Source: Clostridia bacterium (GTDB taxonomy: Bacteria > Bacillota > Clostridia > Oscillospirales > RGIG5554). From it: 64,000 nucleotides of DNA. Both the position numbers and the translations under genes were made by a program. The notes under the pieces were generated by a model that saw only the letters and a program-made list of their open reading frames with translations, had not been told where the DNA came from and made no database searches. The DNA lies in the NCBI GenBank assembly GCA_017507855.1, contig JAFWAE010000009.1, positions 1-64,000 of the forward strand. The letters are read 5' to 3'. Below, one piece after another: positions 45,487 to 54,911 of this stretch. How positions within the stretch are numbered: position 1 is the first letter of the stretch; every line of letters starts with the position of its first letter.

Positions 45487-47121
45487 TTAAGAAGCGCTCT
45501 TTTTTGTACCCACAGTCACGATCTTGGACAGGGGCTTGTATACCGTGGTGTTCACCTGGCGTTTTTCTACTTCATTTCCTTGGGCATCGGTCACGACCAG
45601 ATACACCTTGGTGGTATTTCCGTCGCGCCCGTTCTGGGTCACACGGGAGGTCCCCTCTGCGTATTTATCGCTGTACTTGGTGACAGTGGAATACTTGACC
45701 ACCTTTGACGTGGTGGTGGACAGCGAATAGGTGTAGTCGTTGGTTTTAATTCCCAAAATCTGGCAATGGAGAGTATCCTCCTCTCCCCAGCAAAGGATCA
45801 TAACGGGAGTTTCGCGGTTGTTCTTGAAACGAAAATCAATAGATCCCCAGTAAACGGTGGCATCATGTCCAAAGGGCGAGTAAGGCACCCAGCAGGCATG
45901 ATTTTTCCGTTCTACGATCTCCAGATCAGCCAAAAGCACCGCAGGATAGATGGTGGAAGAAACGTGGCAAATACCGCCGCCCACGCCGTCTACCAATTCC
46001 CCGCCGGTCAAAATAGCACCGTCGCGGAAGCCGGCTGCATAGGTGCGCTTGCCTACCACCTTATTGTAGGAAAATTCTTCGCCCGGCAAAAGAATCGTGC
46101 CGTGGATCTTGCTTGCAGCCAATTCTACGTTATGGGTGCGGTTGGGATCTTTTCGATCCAGTTCCGTGTAATAATCGGAAAGGATATCTTTAAATTCGGG
46201 AGGCAACAGATCGGCCTGAGTGACCTCCGCAGGGACGGACAGGAAACTTCCTTCCACCGAGGCGCCGTACTCAGCCTTGGCTACTGCATCCTTTAAGGTT
46301 TGAACGTCCAGTCTCCACCCTTCTTTTTCCGGGACCTTAAACACGTCCTCTCCTTTTTTGCCGTAGCAAGCGTTTACAGGGGCTTGATACGCCAATGCTT
46401 CAATTTCTTCAAACGGAAGCTCGGCAGGCTCTGTTTTGGTCACCACCGCTTCAATATCGTCAAAGCGGAAGGTACGGATCTCCTCGTTCACACGGCGAAG
46501 CAGATCGGATTCATCCAACTCACGACCGTAAGTTCCCTTGACCAGGGTCACTTTTTTAGAGGCCGCTTCGTAAGTGGATTCCACCACACGGCGGGAAAAG
46601 CGCGTGGCAATATTTCGGATCTCGTGGGCGATTACACCCTCGTCGTATGTAAAATCTCCTTGGATTTGCACCCCCTCCTTGCGAAGGCGGAAGACCTCCC
46701 TCACACGATCCAAAAACTCCCCTTGGCGGTTATAACTGCAGATGGCTTCCACAATATGATCCAGGGAATAAGCCTCTTCGTACAGCGCAGGAGTGATCTG
46801 ATAGGTCTCCCCGTCAGCACTGATGTGCACGATCCCGCCGCCGATATGCTCGTCCAGGATACGCTCCACCCGAGCTTGTACCTGCTGTTTGTTAAAACCG
46901 GAAAAATCCTCTCCGGCCCAGGACACCCCTTGATATACCAAAGGATCCTGAACTAAGTTCTTACAGTAGAAATAAGCTCCAACAGCTGCGGCGATCAACA
47001 AAACAAGGAAAATGACCAACGCAATGACCCAACGGCCACCCTTGCGCTTGTTTTTTGCTGCTTGTTCGCGCAATTCGGCAGGGGTCATCTCGTCTATTTC
47101 CGTCAGCGTTTTCTTTTTCAT
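45487..47121 (-). CDS. VanW-family cell-wall protein
   Basis: A 544-residue membrane-anchored protein. A basic cytoplasmic start is followed by a membrane helix (GRWVIALVIFLVLLIAAAVG). Next come two copies of a peptidoglycan-binding-like repeat (residues about 60-300) and then the VanW domain with LPGEEFSYNKVVGKRT, GGGICHVSSTIYPAVL and HDATVYWGSIDFRF. A C-terminal G5-like tail ends the protein. The role of VanW is unknown; it was first met in VanB-type glycopeptide-resistance clusters. No van genes are here, so resistance should not be inferred. It has its own promoter and AAAGGAG. Confidence 0.9.
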   Translation of the reverse strand: MKKKTLTEIDEMTPAELREQAAKNKRKGGRWVIALVIFLVLLIAAAVGAYFYCKNLVQDPLVYQGVSWAGEDFSGFNKQQVQARVERILDEHIGGGIVHISADGETYQITPALYEEAYSLDHIVEAICSYNRQGEFLDRVREVFRLRKEGVQIQGDFTYDEGVIAHEIRNIATRFSRRVVESTYEAASKKVTLVKGTYGRELDESDLLRRVNEEIRTFRFDDIEAVVTKTEPAELPFEEIEALAYQAPVNACYGKKGEDVFKVPEKEGWRLDVQTLKDAVAKAEYGASVEGSFLSVPAEVTQADLLPPEFKDILSDYYTELDRKDPNRTHNVELAASKIHGTILLPGEEFSYNKVVGKRTYAAGFRDGAILTGGELVDGVGGGICHVSSTIYPAVLLADLEIVERKNHACWVPYSPFGHDATVYWGSIDFRFKNNRETPVMILCWGEEDTLHCQILGIKTNDYTYSLSTTTSKVVKYSTVTKYSDKYAEGTSRVTQNGRDGNTTKVYLVVTDAQGNEVEKRQVNTTVYKPLSKIVTVGTKKSAS

Positions 47122-47150
47122 GCCCGCTCTCCTTTCAGGATTCTGTTTTC

Positions 47151-47178
47151 ATTATAGCAGATCGGCAGAACTTGTCAA
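47151..47178 (-). promoter_or_regulatory. Promoter of the vanW-family gene
   Basis: Minus-strand TTGACA and TATAAT with a 16-base spacer, overlapping the 3' end of the RNase M5-like gene. Confidence 0.8.
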
Positions 47179-47774
47179 GTTCTGTCTTGTTTTTTTGCGA
47201 AGAAGGAATAAAATTCCTCCGACGTCATAATCACGTTCACCGCGTCAAGCAACGCATTGGCCGTTAAATAAGGGGGAAGGCCCGCCTGCTGACAAAAGCT
47301 TTTTCGCAAAGCAGCGGAATTCTCGCGGCCGTTCAGGCCAACCTCGTAAAGATCCTGCTTGGAGATCATGCGCCCGGAAGTTCCCTGTTTTTCACCGATG
47401 CCCGCTCGAAGTAATGCCGCACGCAGCACCTCCCCGTCCAGGCCCTCCACACCCAGGATCCCTTCGGCAGAATCCTGTTTTTTTCGACTTTCGCGGCCTT
47501 GAATACGCGGCACGTAAACCTGAGTCACATGCTCTTTTCCCACCACGGAAGCCACGTAGGCGCGGATCCTTTGCCCTGCCCGGTCGCTGTCGGTCACAAC
47601 AACCAGTCCCCGCTCCTCTGCCGCCGCAGTCAGATATCGCCTTAATTGGGGATTGCTGAAAATGCGAAAGCCGTCTGTGGTTAGAATAGGAGCCTCCACG
47701 ACTGTTTGCAAACGCTGTTTGTCATATTTCCCTTCACACAAGATCAACGCCTTTGTATATAACTTGTCAGGCAT
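47175..47774 (-). CDS. Ribonuclease M5-like Toprim protein (DUF4093)
   Basis: A 199-residue protein. Residues 1-100 are a Toprim domain: ALILCEGKYDKQRL contains the catalytic Glu and VVVTDSDRAGQRIR the DxD motif. RNase M5 uses this site to mature 5S rRNA. The C-terminal half matches the DUF4093 extension seen in that family, with a KQDLYEVGLNG segment. True RNase M5 usually sits near ksgA or tatD, which are absent here. It overlaps holA by 8 bases. Confidence 0.8.
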   Translation of the reverse strand: MPDKLYTKALILCEGKYDKQRLQTVVEAPILTTDGFRIFSNPQLRRYLTAAAEERGLVVVTDSDRAGQRIRAYVASVVGKEHVTQVYVPRIQGRESRKKQDSAEGILGVEGLDGEVLRAALLRAGIGEKQGTSGRMISKQDLYEVGLNGRENSAALRKSFCQQAGLPPYLTANALLDAVNVIMTSEEFYSFFAKKQDRT

Positions 47775-48780
47775 ACAGCATTTCTCCGGTCATATGCACC
47801 AGCAATTCCTTGGTGCCTATGGGTGCACTCTTGGAAAGCTTATCCGTCTGTTCCAGTACGGCAAAGCATTTTTCATAGTATTCCAAGCTTTTTGACCTGG
47901 CAATTCCAACAGTTTTGTCTGCCCGATAGCGGATGCCAAGCTTTGTGCCAATGTCCTGAACACTCATTCCGGCCTGAGAATAGACCTTGGCCAAATAAAG
48001 ATCCTGAATACGCTTGGCTACCGCCGCCACCAACATCACGTTTTCCACTTTTTGTTCCAGCAAGCGGTATAAAATGGAAAATGCCTCCGCCTTTTGTTGG
48101 CGTACCACCGCATCCGTAAATTGATATACTTCCGTTTCGAAAGTGGGGTTAACGGCCAGTTTTGCTTCCGCCAAGGTGATTTTTCCGTCTTTGGCCAAAG
48201 CGATGGCCTTGGCAACCTCGTTTTTCAGCATAAACAGGTCGCTGTCACAGCTTTCAATAATGTAATCCAACGCCTCGCGAGTGATCTGGCGGTTGGCAGC
48301 CATAACGTCTCGTAGGAGCACCTTTTCCACGTCTGTGCGGTCGGTGGAGTCGGCCTGGAAGACCACACCGAATTTTTCCACCATTTTGCGCACCGTATCC
48401 GCCTTATCCTCGCGTCGCGTTTTTTTCGGCTCTGTGCGGGTATAGTAAAAAGCTACCGTCACGTCTTCGGGCATATCTGAGAGAATGCGCACCAAGCCCT
48501 CGTCCACTTCCTTGGAAGAATCGATGCCGCAATGGTCAAACAACACAAAGCGCGGCTCGGGCATGAGCGAAATGCATTGCACGGCGGCAGACACCGTCGG
48601 CAGATCCGTAATACTTTCCTCATCAAAGCAGGAAAAACCCGGACTTTGGCGGCTGCCCACCGTTTTTTTGATCAACAATTCCAAATATCTGGAAAGCACA
48701 TAGCTTTCCGCACCATGAAAGAAATACATTCCGCTGAAGCGCTCCTGCTTCATATGCTCGCGCATTTGTTTTTCGGTCAC
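47767..48780 (-). CDS. holA: DNA polymerase III subunit delta
   Basis: A 337-residue clamp-loader subunit that opens the beta clamp. FHGAESYVLSRYLELL near the start and the degenerate AAA+ core (REALDYIIESCDSDLFMLKNEVAKA) fit HolA. The C-terminal collar helices end in PIGTKELLVHMTGEML. It starts at GTG 48780 after GGGGGAG. Neighbours are of unknown function except the RNase M5-like gene. Confidence 0.9.
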   Translation of the reverse strand: MTEKQMREHMKQERFSGMYFFHGAESYVLSRYLELLIKKTVGSRQSPGFSCFDEESITDLPTVSAAVQCISLMPEPRFVLFDHCGIDSSKEVDEGLVRILSDMPEDVTVAFYYTRTEPKKTRREDKADTVRKMVEKFGVVFQADSTDRTDVEKVLLRDVMAANRQITREALDYIIESCDSDLFMLKNEVAKAIALAKDGKITLAEAKLAVNPTFETEVYQFTDAVVRQQKAEAFSILYRLLEQKVENVMLVAAVAKRIQDLYLAKVYSQAGMSVQDIGTKLGIRYRADKTVGIARSKSLEYYEKCFAVLEQTDKLSKSAPIGTKELLVHMTGEMLYA

Positions 48781-48814
48781 AGCAAAATCTCCCCCTTTTT
48801 CGGCACACGCCGGA

Positions 48815-49312
48815 TCATCTGAAAAAGCGCTTTAATTTCACGTAAAGAAATGCAAAGATCTTGGTTAAAGCCAAATCGTAAACCGCAAACACAGCCAACG
48901 CCGGCAAGGCATACCAAAGCTCCGGCTTCGGCAAAGAGCCCCCTAGCCATCTTAAACCGGCATAAACCAAAGCCGCTTCGCTTGCAAAAAATATCCCTTT
49001 CAGTAAAACGGACAAGCGGGGTCCGGTCTTTTCTGCATACCATTTGATCAGCGAATACAGGCCGAAAAAGGCCGCGTACTCCCCTGCGATCCAACGGCTG
49101 GGCAAAAGGAGGAGGGCCAAAACAGCGGTGGCAACGTACGTAGACCAGGCCGCGGACGGCCCGGCAAACATCAACACCGCGCCCACCGCAATACCGGCAG
49201 CTGCGGCCGCTGTCATATCCAATACCTCCAGCAAGGTGCCGCCAAACATACATACAAGGCTGACAGCTGTTGCCATGCCGCAAAACGCAACCTTAAAAGA
49301 CGGTCTTTTCAT
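48815..49312 (-). CDS. Integral membrane protein of unknown function
   Basis: A 165-residue protein with five hydrophobic segments, such as VAFCGMATAVSLVCMFGGTL and AAAAAGIAVGAVLMF, and a basic C-terminus. I start at the ATG 49312 because AAGGGA lies upstream and residues before it are not membrane-like. The layout recalls small substrate-binding ECF components, but no specific motif allows that call. It lies between a J-domain gene and holA. Confidence 0.7.
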   Translation of the reverse strand: MKRPSFKVAFCGMATAVSLVCMFGGTLLEVLDMTAAAAAGIAVGAVLMFAGPSAAWSTYVATAVLALLLLPSRWIAGEYAAFFGLYSLIKWYAEKTGPRLSVLLKGIFFASEAALVYAGLRWLGGSLPKPELWYALPALAVFAVYDLALTKIFAFLYVKLKRFFR

Positions 49313-49325
49313 AGACACGTTTCCC

Positions 49326-49916
49326 TTAGCAACAGCTGATGAGGTCTCCGCCGCAGCATTCACACATGCAATCGGCACACATCAGCCCCGTGCAAATATC
49401 ACAGGAAGAACAGCTGTCTCCCCCTGCACTGCTTCCCTTTCTGTAAGGGGAGTATTGGTGCGTCCGTTCGTGCAGATCTTGGGAAGCCCTTTGAAATTCT
49501 CTATTGGAGGGATCCATACGACAGGCGTTTTGATAGGCACGGGAGGCATCGTCATACCAGCCCTTTCCCTCGCACACACAACCTTTCAGATAATACCATT
49601 CCGCCGTGCGCGAAGCCGAATCGACAGAATCCAGCACAACCTCCGCTTCGGAATATCGACCTGCCGTTACCAAATTTTGGGCCCGTTCAAACCAGGATGC
49701 ACTCCCCTTCCAGTTCTGGCCGCCGTTTTGAGAAGCAGAAAAAATGATGGCATCATAAGCCTCGTTGATCTGCTCCATTTTTTCGGCAGCAAAACCCGTC
49801 AGCGCCTCTCCCACCAGGCCCTGAGGGTTGTATTTACGCGCCAACGCCCGATAGGCCGCCTTGACCTCTTCGGGAGTTGCCTGGGGAGAAACGCCAAGTA
49901 CTTCATAAGGATTCAT
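49326..49916 (-). CDS. J-domain-like protein with altered HPD motif and Cys-rich tail
   Basis: A 196-residue protein. Residues 1-65 form a J domain (MNPYEVLGVSPQATPEEVKAAYRALA), but the HPD tripeptide that activates Hsp70 is replaced by NPQ in RKYNPQG. TPR-like helices occupy about 75-150. The tail is cysteine-rich: SCSSCDICTGLMCADCMCE and then CCGGDLISCC, a pattern seen in related clostridial J-proteins. Without HPD it probably does not stimulate DnaK. The cysteines could bind zinc. It overlaps the DUF5685 gene by 14 bases. Confidence 0.82.
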   Translation of the reverse strand: MNPYEVLGVSPQATPEEVKAAYRALARKYNPQGLVGEALTGFAAEKMEQINEAYDAIIFSASQNGGQNWKGSASWFERAQNLVTAGRYSEAEVVLDSVDSASRTAEWYYLKGCVCEGKGWYDDASRAYQNACRMDPSNREFQRASQDLHERTHQYSPYRKGSSAGGDSCSSCDICTGLMCADCMCECCGGDLISCC

Positions 49917-50778
49917 GAATACGATCCTTTCTTTTTATAATGTGAGAAGGATGCCCGCCTTCCAGCAAAAACTTTTGCATACGCGGCAATCCCTGTAAAG
50001 CCAAATTTTCAAAAATAGGCTGCAAAGGTGATTCGGGCAACTCTGCCACGGCCCGATTGATCTCCATCAGGGAGGCATTTAAGGAGAATTCCGCCCTTTG
50101 GCGTGCCTGAGGATCGCCCTTCAACGGGTTGTAAGCGCCATTTTGAGTATCCTCCTGCAGGTCCTCCCAGGCATCGGCAATGTAGATCCAACGCCCAACA
50201 TGATAAGCCAAGCGATCTGCCGCTTCATGGGGAGGCATTCCCTCGGATGCCACCCACTGAACCAATTCCGCAAAAGGCGATGCCGCTACGTCCAAAGAGG
50301 TTTCTCCCGCCTGCTCTGCGGCGTGCAGGCGCTCAAGCGCCTGTCGGATCTTCTCTTCGCTTCCCTTTAAAGTTCCGTGTTTGGCCACGCGTCTTTTTAT
50401 ACCCGCTGTAATGGGCAGCAACAAGCAGGCGCGCAGGCGTTTTTTCAAGCTTCCGCAGTCTTCGGCATCATCCTTCAACTGATAATGAGCCAAAAGCAAC
50501 GAGGCGCAAGCAGATGCCTCCAACTGTGTTTGGGACACACAAATGTTCACCTTTTTGAAGGGATTCAGTGGGCAACGGCAATTGCAGGCCTTGAACTCCT
50601 CCCCTGCACGGAGCATACGCAGAGCCCCCAGAAACACAAAATCATACTGCAATGTCCATCTGGCCAAGGGCCCTCCCACACGCTTCAACGCCTGGCACAT
50701 TCCGCAATAAAGGCTGTGATAGCGGGCATAGTCTTTATAGGTCATTTCCGGTTTATATAACCTGATGTAGCCGAACAA
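49903..50778 (-). CDS. DUF5685 family protein
   Basis: A 291-residue protein starting with TTG after AAAGGAGG. The beginning, MFGYIRLYKPEMTYKDYARY, and YCGMCQALKRVGG are the family marks. Further cysteines (ACNCRCP, ICVSQ) and the helical segment GRWIYIADAWEDLQEDTQNG, rich in acidic residues, suggest a metal-binding helical fold related to squalene-synthase-like folds (speculative). Function unknown. It lies just after the ABC transporter and overlaps the J-protein gene, as is common for this pair in clostridia. Confidence 0.85.
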   Translation of the reverse strand: MFGYIRLYKPEMTYKDYARYHSLYCGMCQALKRVGGPLARWTLQYDFVFLGALRMLRAGEEFKACNCRCPLNPFKKVNICVSQTQLEASACASLLLAHYQLKDDAEDCGSLKKRLRACLLLPITAGIKRRVAKHGTLKGSEEKIRQALERLHAAEQAGETSLDVAASPFAELVQWVASEGMPPHEAADRLAYHVGRWIYIADAWEDLQEDTQNGAYNPLKGDPQARQRAEFSLNASLMEINRAVAELPESPLQPIFENLALQGLPRMQKFLLEGGHPSHIIKRKDRIHESL

Positions 50779-50792
50779 GGGCCTTCCTCCTT

Positions 50793-52829
50793 TTAGCGGG
50801 GGCCTGCCGAATTAAAACGAGGATCACGCTTCTCAAACGGCGGATTCTCACCGAGAGGAGGGGGTCCGGGACGGCGTTTACTGCCGTCAGGTGGCAAGGG
50901 ATTCCCGTTTTCCTCCTCACGGGTGGTTTCCAAATATCTGCGGGCCTGGGTATTAAACAGCTCGGCGTATTTGCCGTTTTTGGCCATGAGGGTGTGGTGA
51001 TCGCCTAATTCCACCACCTGTCCTTCCTCCAAAACCACGATTTTGGAGGCCAGCGTAGCACTGGACAGACGGTGAGAAACAAAAATGGTCAGTTTATCAC
51101 GGCTCAAATGCTCAAACTGATTAAAGATCTCCTGCTCGGCCATAGGATCCAGCGAGGCTGTGGGTTCGTCCAGGATCATAATGTCGGAATCACGGAAAAA
51201 GGCACGTGCCACGGCGATCTTTTGCCACTGGCCGATGGAAAGTTCGGTTCCCGTTTCCTCAAAAGTGCGCATCAAAGGCGTCTCGTATCCCTGTTTCAGC
51301 CCGCTGATAAACTCGTCGGCCGCGCTTTGCTCGGCGGCTTTTTCGACGGCCCGACTGTCATCCGAACGGCTGTGCTGACCAAAAGCAATATTCTCGCCCA
51401 CGGTAAAAGCATATTTCCCGAAATCCTGAAAAATGATACCAAAGACTTCGTACAGATCCTCGGGCTTGTATTCGCGGATATCGTGCCCGTCAAACAGAAT
51501 CGTCCCCTCGGTGGGATCGTAGAGGCGCGTCAGCAGTTTCAGCAGAGTGGTCTTCCCTGCGCCGTTCAAGCCCACGAGCACCACCGTTTCTCCCGCCTCC
51601 AAACGCAGATCAATATGGCGGAGCACATATTTGCTGCTGTTGGGATATTTAAAAGAAACGTCACAAAACTCAATGGTGTGACCCACGTGCCTGATTACGG
51701 GGCGAGGCTCCTCCAATACGGAAACAATGCGGGTCGGTTCCTCCATAAAGGCCAACATATTGTCAATATACAGGGTTCCCTCGTAAATTCCTGCTGACGT
51801 GGTGATCAAAGACGACACGTTGTTGGAGATGGAAAAAAGAGCGTTGGAATACAGGGAATAATCACCCACGGTAAAGCGGCCGTCAAACACTTTTTTTGCA
51901 ATATAAAGGAAAACGCTGCCGCTGGTCACCGAATTGAGCAGGGCCAGCACCATCCCCCAAACTCCTTCACGGACGATCAACTGACGAAGGCCGCGGTAAT
52001 ACTCCTTAAATACCGTCACATAGCGACCGATAAACAGATCGGCCAAATCGAACAGCTTGATCTCCTTGACCAGATCCTTGTTGACCAACAAATTGCTGAA
52101 ATATTCCATTTTACGGCGTTCCTTAGAACGGCGGCGAATATAGCGAAACATTTTGCCGCGGTATTTGTAAGTGATCACGGCCGAAGGAATGGCTGTGAGG
52201 ATCACCGCCAAGGTAGCCCAGGGAGACACTACGTTAAGAATAGCAATAAAACCAACCAAGCTAATAATCAGGGACACCATATTAAAGCTGGCGCTGAGCA
52301 CCTCCAACGGCCGTGCGCTGGCTTCGCGGTTGGCGTTTTCCAGCCGGGAATAGAACTCGGGGAGGTCAAAATTGGCAAGGTCCACCGTTTTGGCCTTATT
52401 CATGATCTTCAGCTTAATGGTGTTGACCAAAAGCTGATTGGCAATATGGTTGACCATACGATGCAGAGAGTTGAAAAAGATAACTAAAAATTGAAAGCCG
52501 ATCTGCAAGATCAACAGGCCGCCAAGTTCCCAAAAGGAAGCCAGTGTCCCGGCGGCGGCGCTGGCCAAACCGTCCAGCAAGAGCTTGGCAATATAAGCGC
52601 TGATAACCCCTTGCAGGCCGTTAAACACCGCCATAAAAGTCATCATCAGCAAGATCCAAGGCTTGGTCTCCCATACAAGTTTGTAAATATAAGCCAAGCG
52701 ACGCCAGGTATCCTTGGCTCTTCCCAACAAAACCTTGATCAGTTTTCCGGGCTCTTTAGGCAAGGCCTCGCGCTGGCCGTTGTCACGCCCCATAGGTCCC
52801 GGACCCATGGGCATAAATCCAAATCCCAT
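50793..52829 (-). CDS. ABC exporter, fused permease and ATPase
   Basis: A 678-residue half-transporter. A Met/Gly/Pro-rich start precedes six membrane helices (about residues 60-340). The ATPase has Walker A VGLNGAGKTTLLKLL, the signature ELSIGQWQKIAVARAFFRD (LSIGQ instead of LSGGQ), Walker B IMILDEPTASLD and the H-loop VSHRL. The C-terminal tail is proline-rich. Substrate unknown; the family exports lipids, peptides or drugs. I use ATG 52829, 8 bases after GGAG. The next gene downstream is 14 bases away, so it leads the DUF5685-holA-RNase M5 run. Confidence 0.9.
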   Translation of the reverse strand: MGFGFMPMGPGPMGRDNGQREALPKEPGKLIKVLLGRAKDTWRRLAYIYKLVWETKPWILLMMTFMAVFNGLQGVISAYIAKLLLDGLASAAAGTLASFWELGGLLILQIGFQFLVIFFNSLHRMVNHIANQLLVNTIKLKIMNKAKTVDLANFDLPEFYSRLENANREASARPLEVLSASFNMVSLIISLVGFIAILNVVSPWATLAVILTAIPSAVITYKYRGKMFRYIRRRSKERRKMEYFSNLLVNKDLVKEIKLFDLADLFIGRYVTVFKEYYRGLRQLIVREGVWGMVLALLNSVTSGSVFLYIAKKVFDGRFTVGDYSLYSNALFSISNNVSSLITTSAGIYEGTLYIDNMLAFMEEPTRIVSVLEEPRPVIRHVGHTIEFCDVSFKYPNSSKYVLRHIDLRLEAGETVVLVGLNGAGKTTLLKLLTRLYDPTEGTILFDGHDIREYKPEDLYEVFGIIFQDFGKYAFTVGENIAFGQHSRSDDSRAVEKAAEQSAADEFISGLKQGYETPLMRTFEETGTELSIGQWQKIAVARAFFRDSDIMILDEPTASLDPMAEQEIFNQFEHLSRDKLTIFVSHRLSSATLASKIVVLEEGQVVELGDHHTLMAKNGKYAELFNTQARRYLETTREEENGNPLPPDGSKRRPGPPPLGENPPFEKRDPRFNSAGPR

Positions 52830-52865
52830 ACACACTTCTCCAATATGCTTAAACTCGTACTTATA

Positions 52866-52894
52866 ATTTTATATGATTTGAAGAAAAAACTCAA
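52866..52894 (-). promoter_or_regulatory. Promoter of the ABC transporter operon
   Basis: Minus-strand TTGAGT and TAAAAT with a 17-base spacer, 36 bases before the transporter start. Confidence 0.65.
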
Positions 52895-52933
52895 GTTTTC
52901 ACAAAAAAGTTAACAATTTGTTCTTTTTATCAT

Positions 52934-53785
52934 TCAGCCATTTCGAGGCGCAAAAAAAGGATGCCCTGGCCCTCTCTTATAAGCTAACGGTGTACAGCTG
53001 TAATGTTTAAAAAACAGGCGGTCAAAATAACTAACATCCTTATACCCAACTGCCGAGGCTGCGTCCGCCACGTTTTTTCCGCGAAGCAACCAAAGGCCGG
53101 CTATTTCCATGCGCCGATGAATGACGTATTGCAAGGGGCTTTTCCCCATTTTCTTTTTAAAATCGCGGTAAAAGGAGGCTTGGGAACGGCAACAAAGCTG
53201 GGCCATTTTTTCAACCGTCCATTTTTCCTCGATATGCTGCTCCAGATAAGTCAAAAACGAAGAAAACTCTTCCTCCAGAAAAGTAATGGGCGAGCTGATA
53301 GGCTCCGCATGGGAAAAGATCTGACTCACAATATCCGTCAAAAGCCTCTGCTGCTCCAATTTGAAATAAAGCTCAGCGTGAAAATCCCCCTCTGCAGGAG
53401 GCTCTGCCTGCAACATGCGGCGGATCTTTTCGCCGATTTTTACCGTTTTTTCACCGGTTATGATCACCGGAGATAAAAACAAACTACTGATCTCCGTTCC
53501 CATATAAAAAGCATTAAACTGAAACCACGTTCCGGTATAATGAACCGGATTGATCCAATGGCAATGTACATGTGCACCGATCATGATTAAGGCGGGAGCC
53601 TGTACCTTGACCAACGGCTCTTGTTTACCCACCTCCACATAGCCACTTTGAATAAACACCACAGAATTACAAGGACAGGTATCCGGCCACAAAAAAACCC
53701 CCGGGCTTCTTTCAATGTGCTCCTCACCCATAAACCACGACAGTTTCAAGCTATTAAACCATGTTTCGTCAGACCAAATTTCCAT
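52934..53785 (-). CDS. AraC-family transcriptional regulator
   Basis: A 283-residue regulator. The N-terminal half is a cupin-like sensor domain (FLWPDTCPCNSVVFIQSGYVEV). The C-terminal 100 residues form the double helix-turn-helix: QLCCRSQASFYRDFKKKMGKSPLQYVI and the second helix ending in DVSYFDRLFFKHYSCTP. Such members often sense a sugar. The neighbouring genes (ABC exporter downstream, gpsA upstream) do not show the target clearly. Confidence 0.88.
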   Translation of the reverse strand: MEIWSDETWFNSLKLSWFMGEEHIERSPGVFLWPDTCPCNSVVFIQSGYVEVGKQEPLVKVQAPALIMIGAHVHCHWINPVHYTGTWFQFNAFYMGTEISSLFLSPVIITGEKTVKIGEKIRRMLQAEPPAEGDFHAELYFKLEQQRLLTDIVSQIFSHAEPISSPITFLEEEFSSFLTYLEQHIEEKWTVEKMAQLCCRSQASFYRDFKKKMGKSPLQYVIHRRMEIAGLWLLRGKNVADAASAVGYKDVSYFDRLFFKHYSCTPLAYKRGPGHPFFAPRNG

Positions 53786-53813
53786 TGTCAGTCCCCGTTT
53801 TTCATTTGTTTTT

Positions 53814-53860
53814 GAAAAAAAGGCTTCCGAAGAAAAGACTTTTTCTTCGGAAGCAACTTT
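53814..53860 (-). terminator. Terminator of gpsA
   Basis: A perfect 14-bp stem (GCTTCCGAAGAAAA and complement) followed by seven T on the minus strand, right after the gpsA stop. Confidence 0.85.
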
Positions 53861-54816
53861 TAAAATTCGTCCTTAATGGCTCTCCCGAATAGTTCATCCA
53901 AAGCATCCTTGGGCTTTTTTCCCTCAAACAGCACTTCGCAAACCGTTCGGCAGATAGGCATTTCCACACCATAAAACTTTCCCAAATGCTGTAAGGCAAC
54001 CGCGGTAGAGACTCCTTCGGCTAATTTATCAAATTTTTCGCCGCGGACAAACATTTCGCCGAAACGGCGATTATGACTGTGAGGCGAGAATACGGTGGCT
54101 TCATAATCCCCCAAATGGGCCAGCCCGTAAGCCGACATTTCATTGCCACCCATGGCTTTGATCAGCATGGCGATCTCACGGGTTCCGCGGGCCATCAGTG
54201 CCCCCTTCAGCGAGGTCAGCTGTGCCCCGTCCAGCATACCTGCTGCAATGCCTACTACATTTTTTGTGGCTGCGCCCACTTCCGTCCCGATCAGATCGGT
54301 GCCATAGTAAAAGCGGATCAATTTACTGGAAAATTCCGAGACCAGGCGCACCTTCAACTCATCATCCAGTGAATCGATCACCATGCAACTGGGATGCCCT
54401 TGGGTAAATTCCTGCACATGGCCGGGCCCTACCCAATCAGCCACAGGAACCCCCGGCAGCTCTCGGTTAATGATCTGTGTTAAGCGGCAACCCGTTTCCT
54501 CCTCCAGGCCCTTCATGCAAAGTACAATGGCCTTACCGGACCAATCGAAAGCGGCCAGTCTTTTGGCAAAACCGCGAAGTGCCTGCGAACTGATGGAAAT
54601 AACGACGATCTGGGCCGTATTGACAGCCAAGGACAGATCATCGGTGATCTTCACATCCTGTTCAAAGGAGATCAGATCATTGCGGCGATTGCGAGCCAAC
54701 ACCTCAAAAGCAGGATCTCCAGCAGGCCCCCAAACCGTCATCTCGTGACCGATCTTATGCAAATACCAAGCCAAAAAAGAACCCCATCGGCCGCAGCCGA
54801 GCAACGTTACTTTCAT
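53860..54816 (-). CDS. gpsA: Glycerol-3-phosphate dehydrogenase [NAD(P)+]
   Basis: A 318-residue enzyme reducing dihydroxyacetone phosphate for phospholipid synthesis. The nucleotide loop is LLGCGRWGSFLAWYL. SSQALRGFAKRL, VGPGHVQEFTQGHPS and the catalytic lysine region AATKNVVGIAAGMLDG follow. It ends with ELFGRAIKDEF. The ATG at 54816 is preceded by AAAGGG at a rather long 12-base spacing. It stands apart from its usual neighbours der and plsY. Confidence 0.93.
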   Translation of the reverse strand: MKVTLLGCGRWGSFLAWYLHKIGHEMTVWGPAGDPAFEVLARNRRNDLISFEQDVKITDDLSLAVNTAQIVVISISSQALRGFAKRLAAFDWSGKAIVLCMKGLEEETGCRLTQIINRELPGVPVADWVGPGHVQEFTQGHPSCMVIDSLDDELKVRLVSEFSSKLIRFYYGTDLIGTEVGAATKNVVGIAAGMLDGAQLTSLKGALMARGTREIAMLIKAMGGNEMSAYGLAHLGDYEATVFSPHSHNRRFGEMFVRGEKFDKLAEGVSTAVALQHLGKFYGVEMPICRTVCEVLFEGKKPKDALDELFGRAIKDEF

Positions 54817-54840
54817 ATTACAAACGCGCCCTTTCAAAGA

Positions 54841-54876
54841 AAATAGGAACGAATCAGAAAATCCGTTCCTATTTTA
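54841..54876. terminator. Terminator of the arginine operon
   Basis: AAATAGGAACG / CGTTCCTATTT (11 bp) with a 12-nt loop and T-runs on both sides, 35 bases beyond the argF stop and ahead of gpsA. Confidence 0.75.
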
Positions 54877-54911
54877 CCATTCTTCTTACAAAAAAGCAAG
54901 AGTTATTTTTA

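Noticed and set aside
45487-47121. Vancomycin resistance
   Set aside because: A VanW-family gene alone does not give resistance; no ligase, dehydrogenase, dipeptidase or two-component genes are linked.
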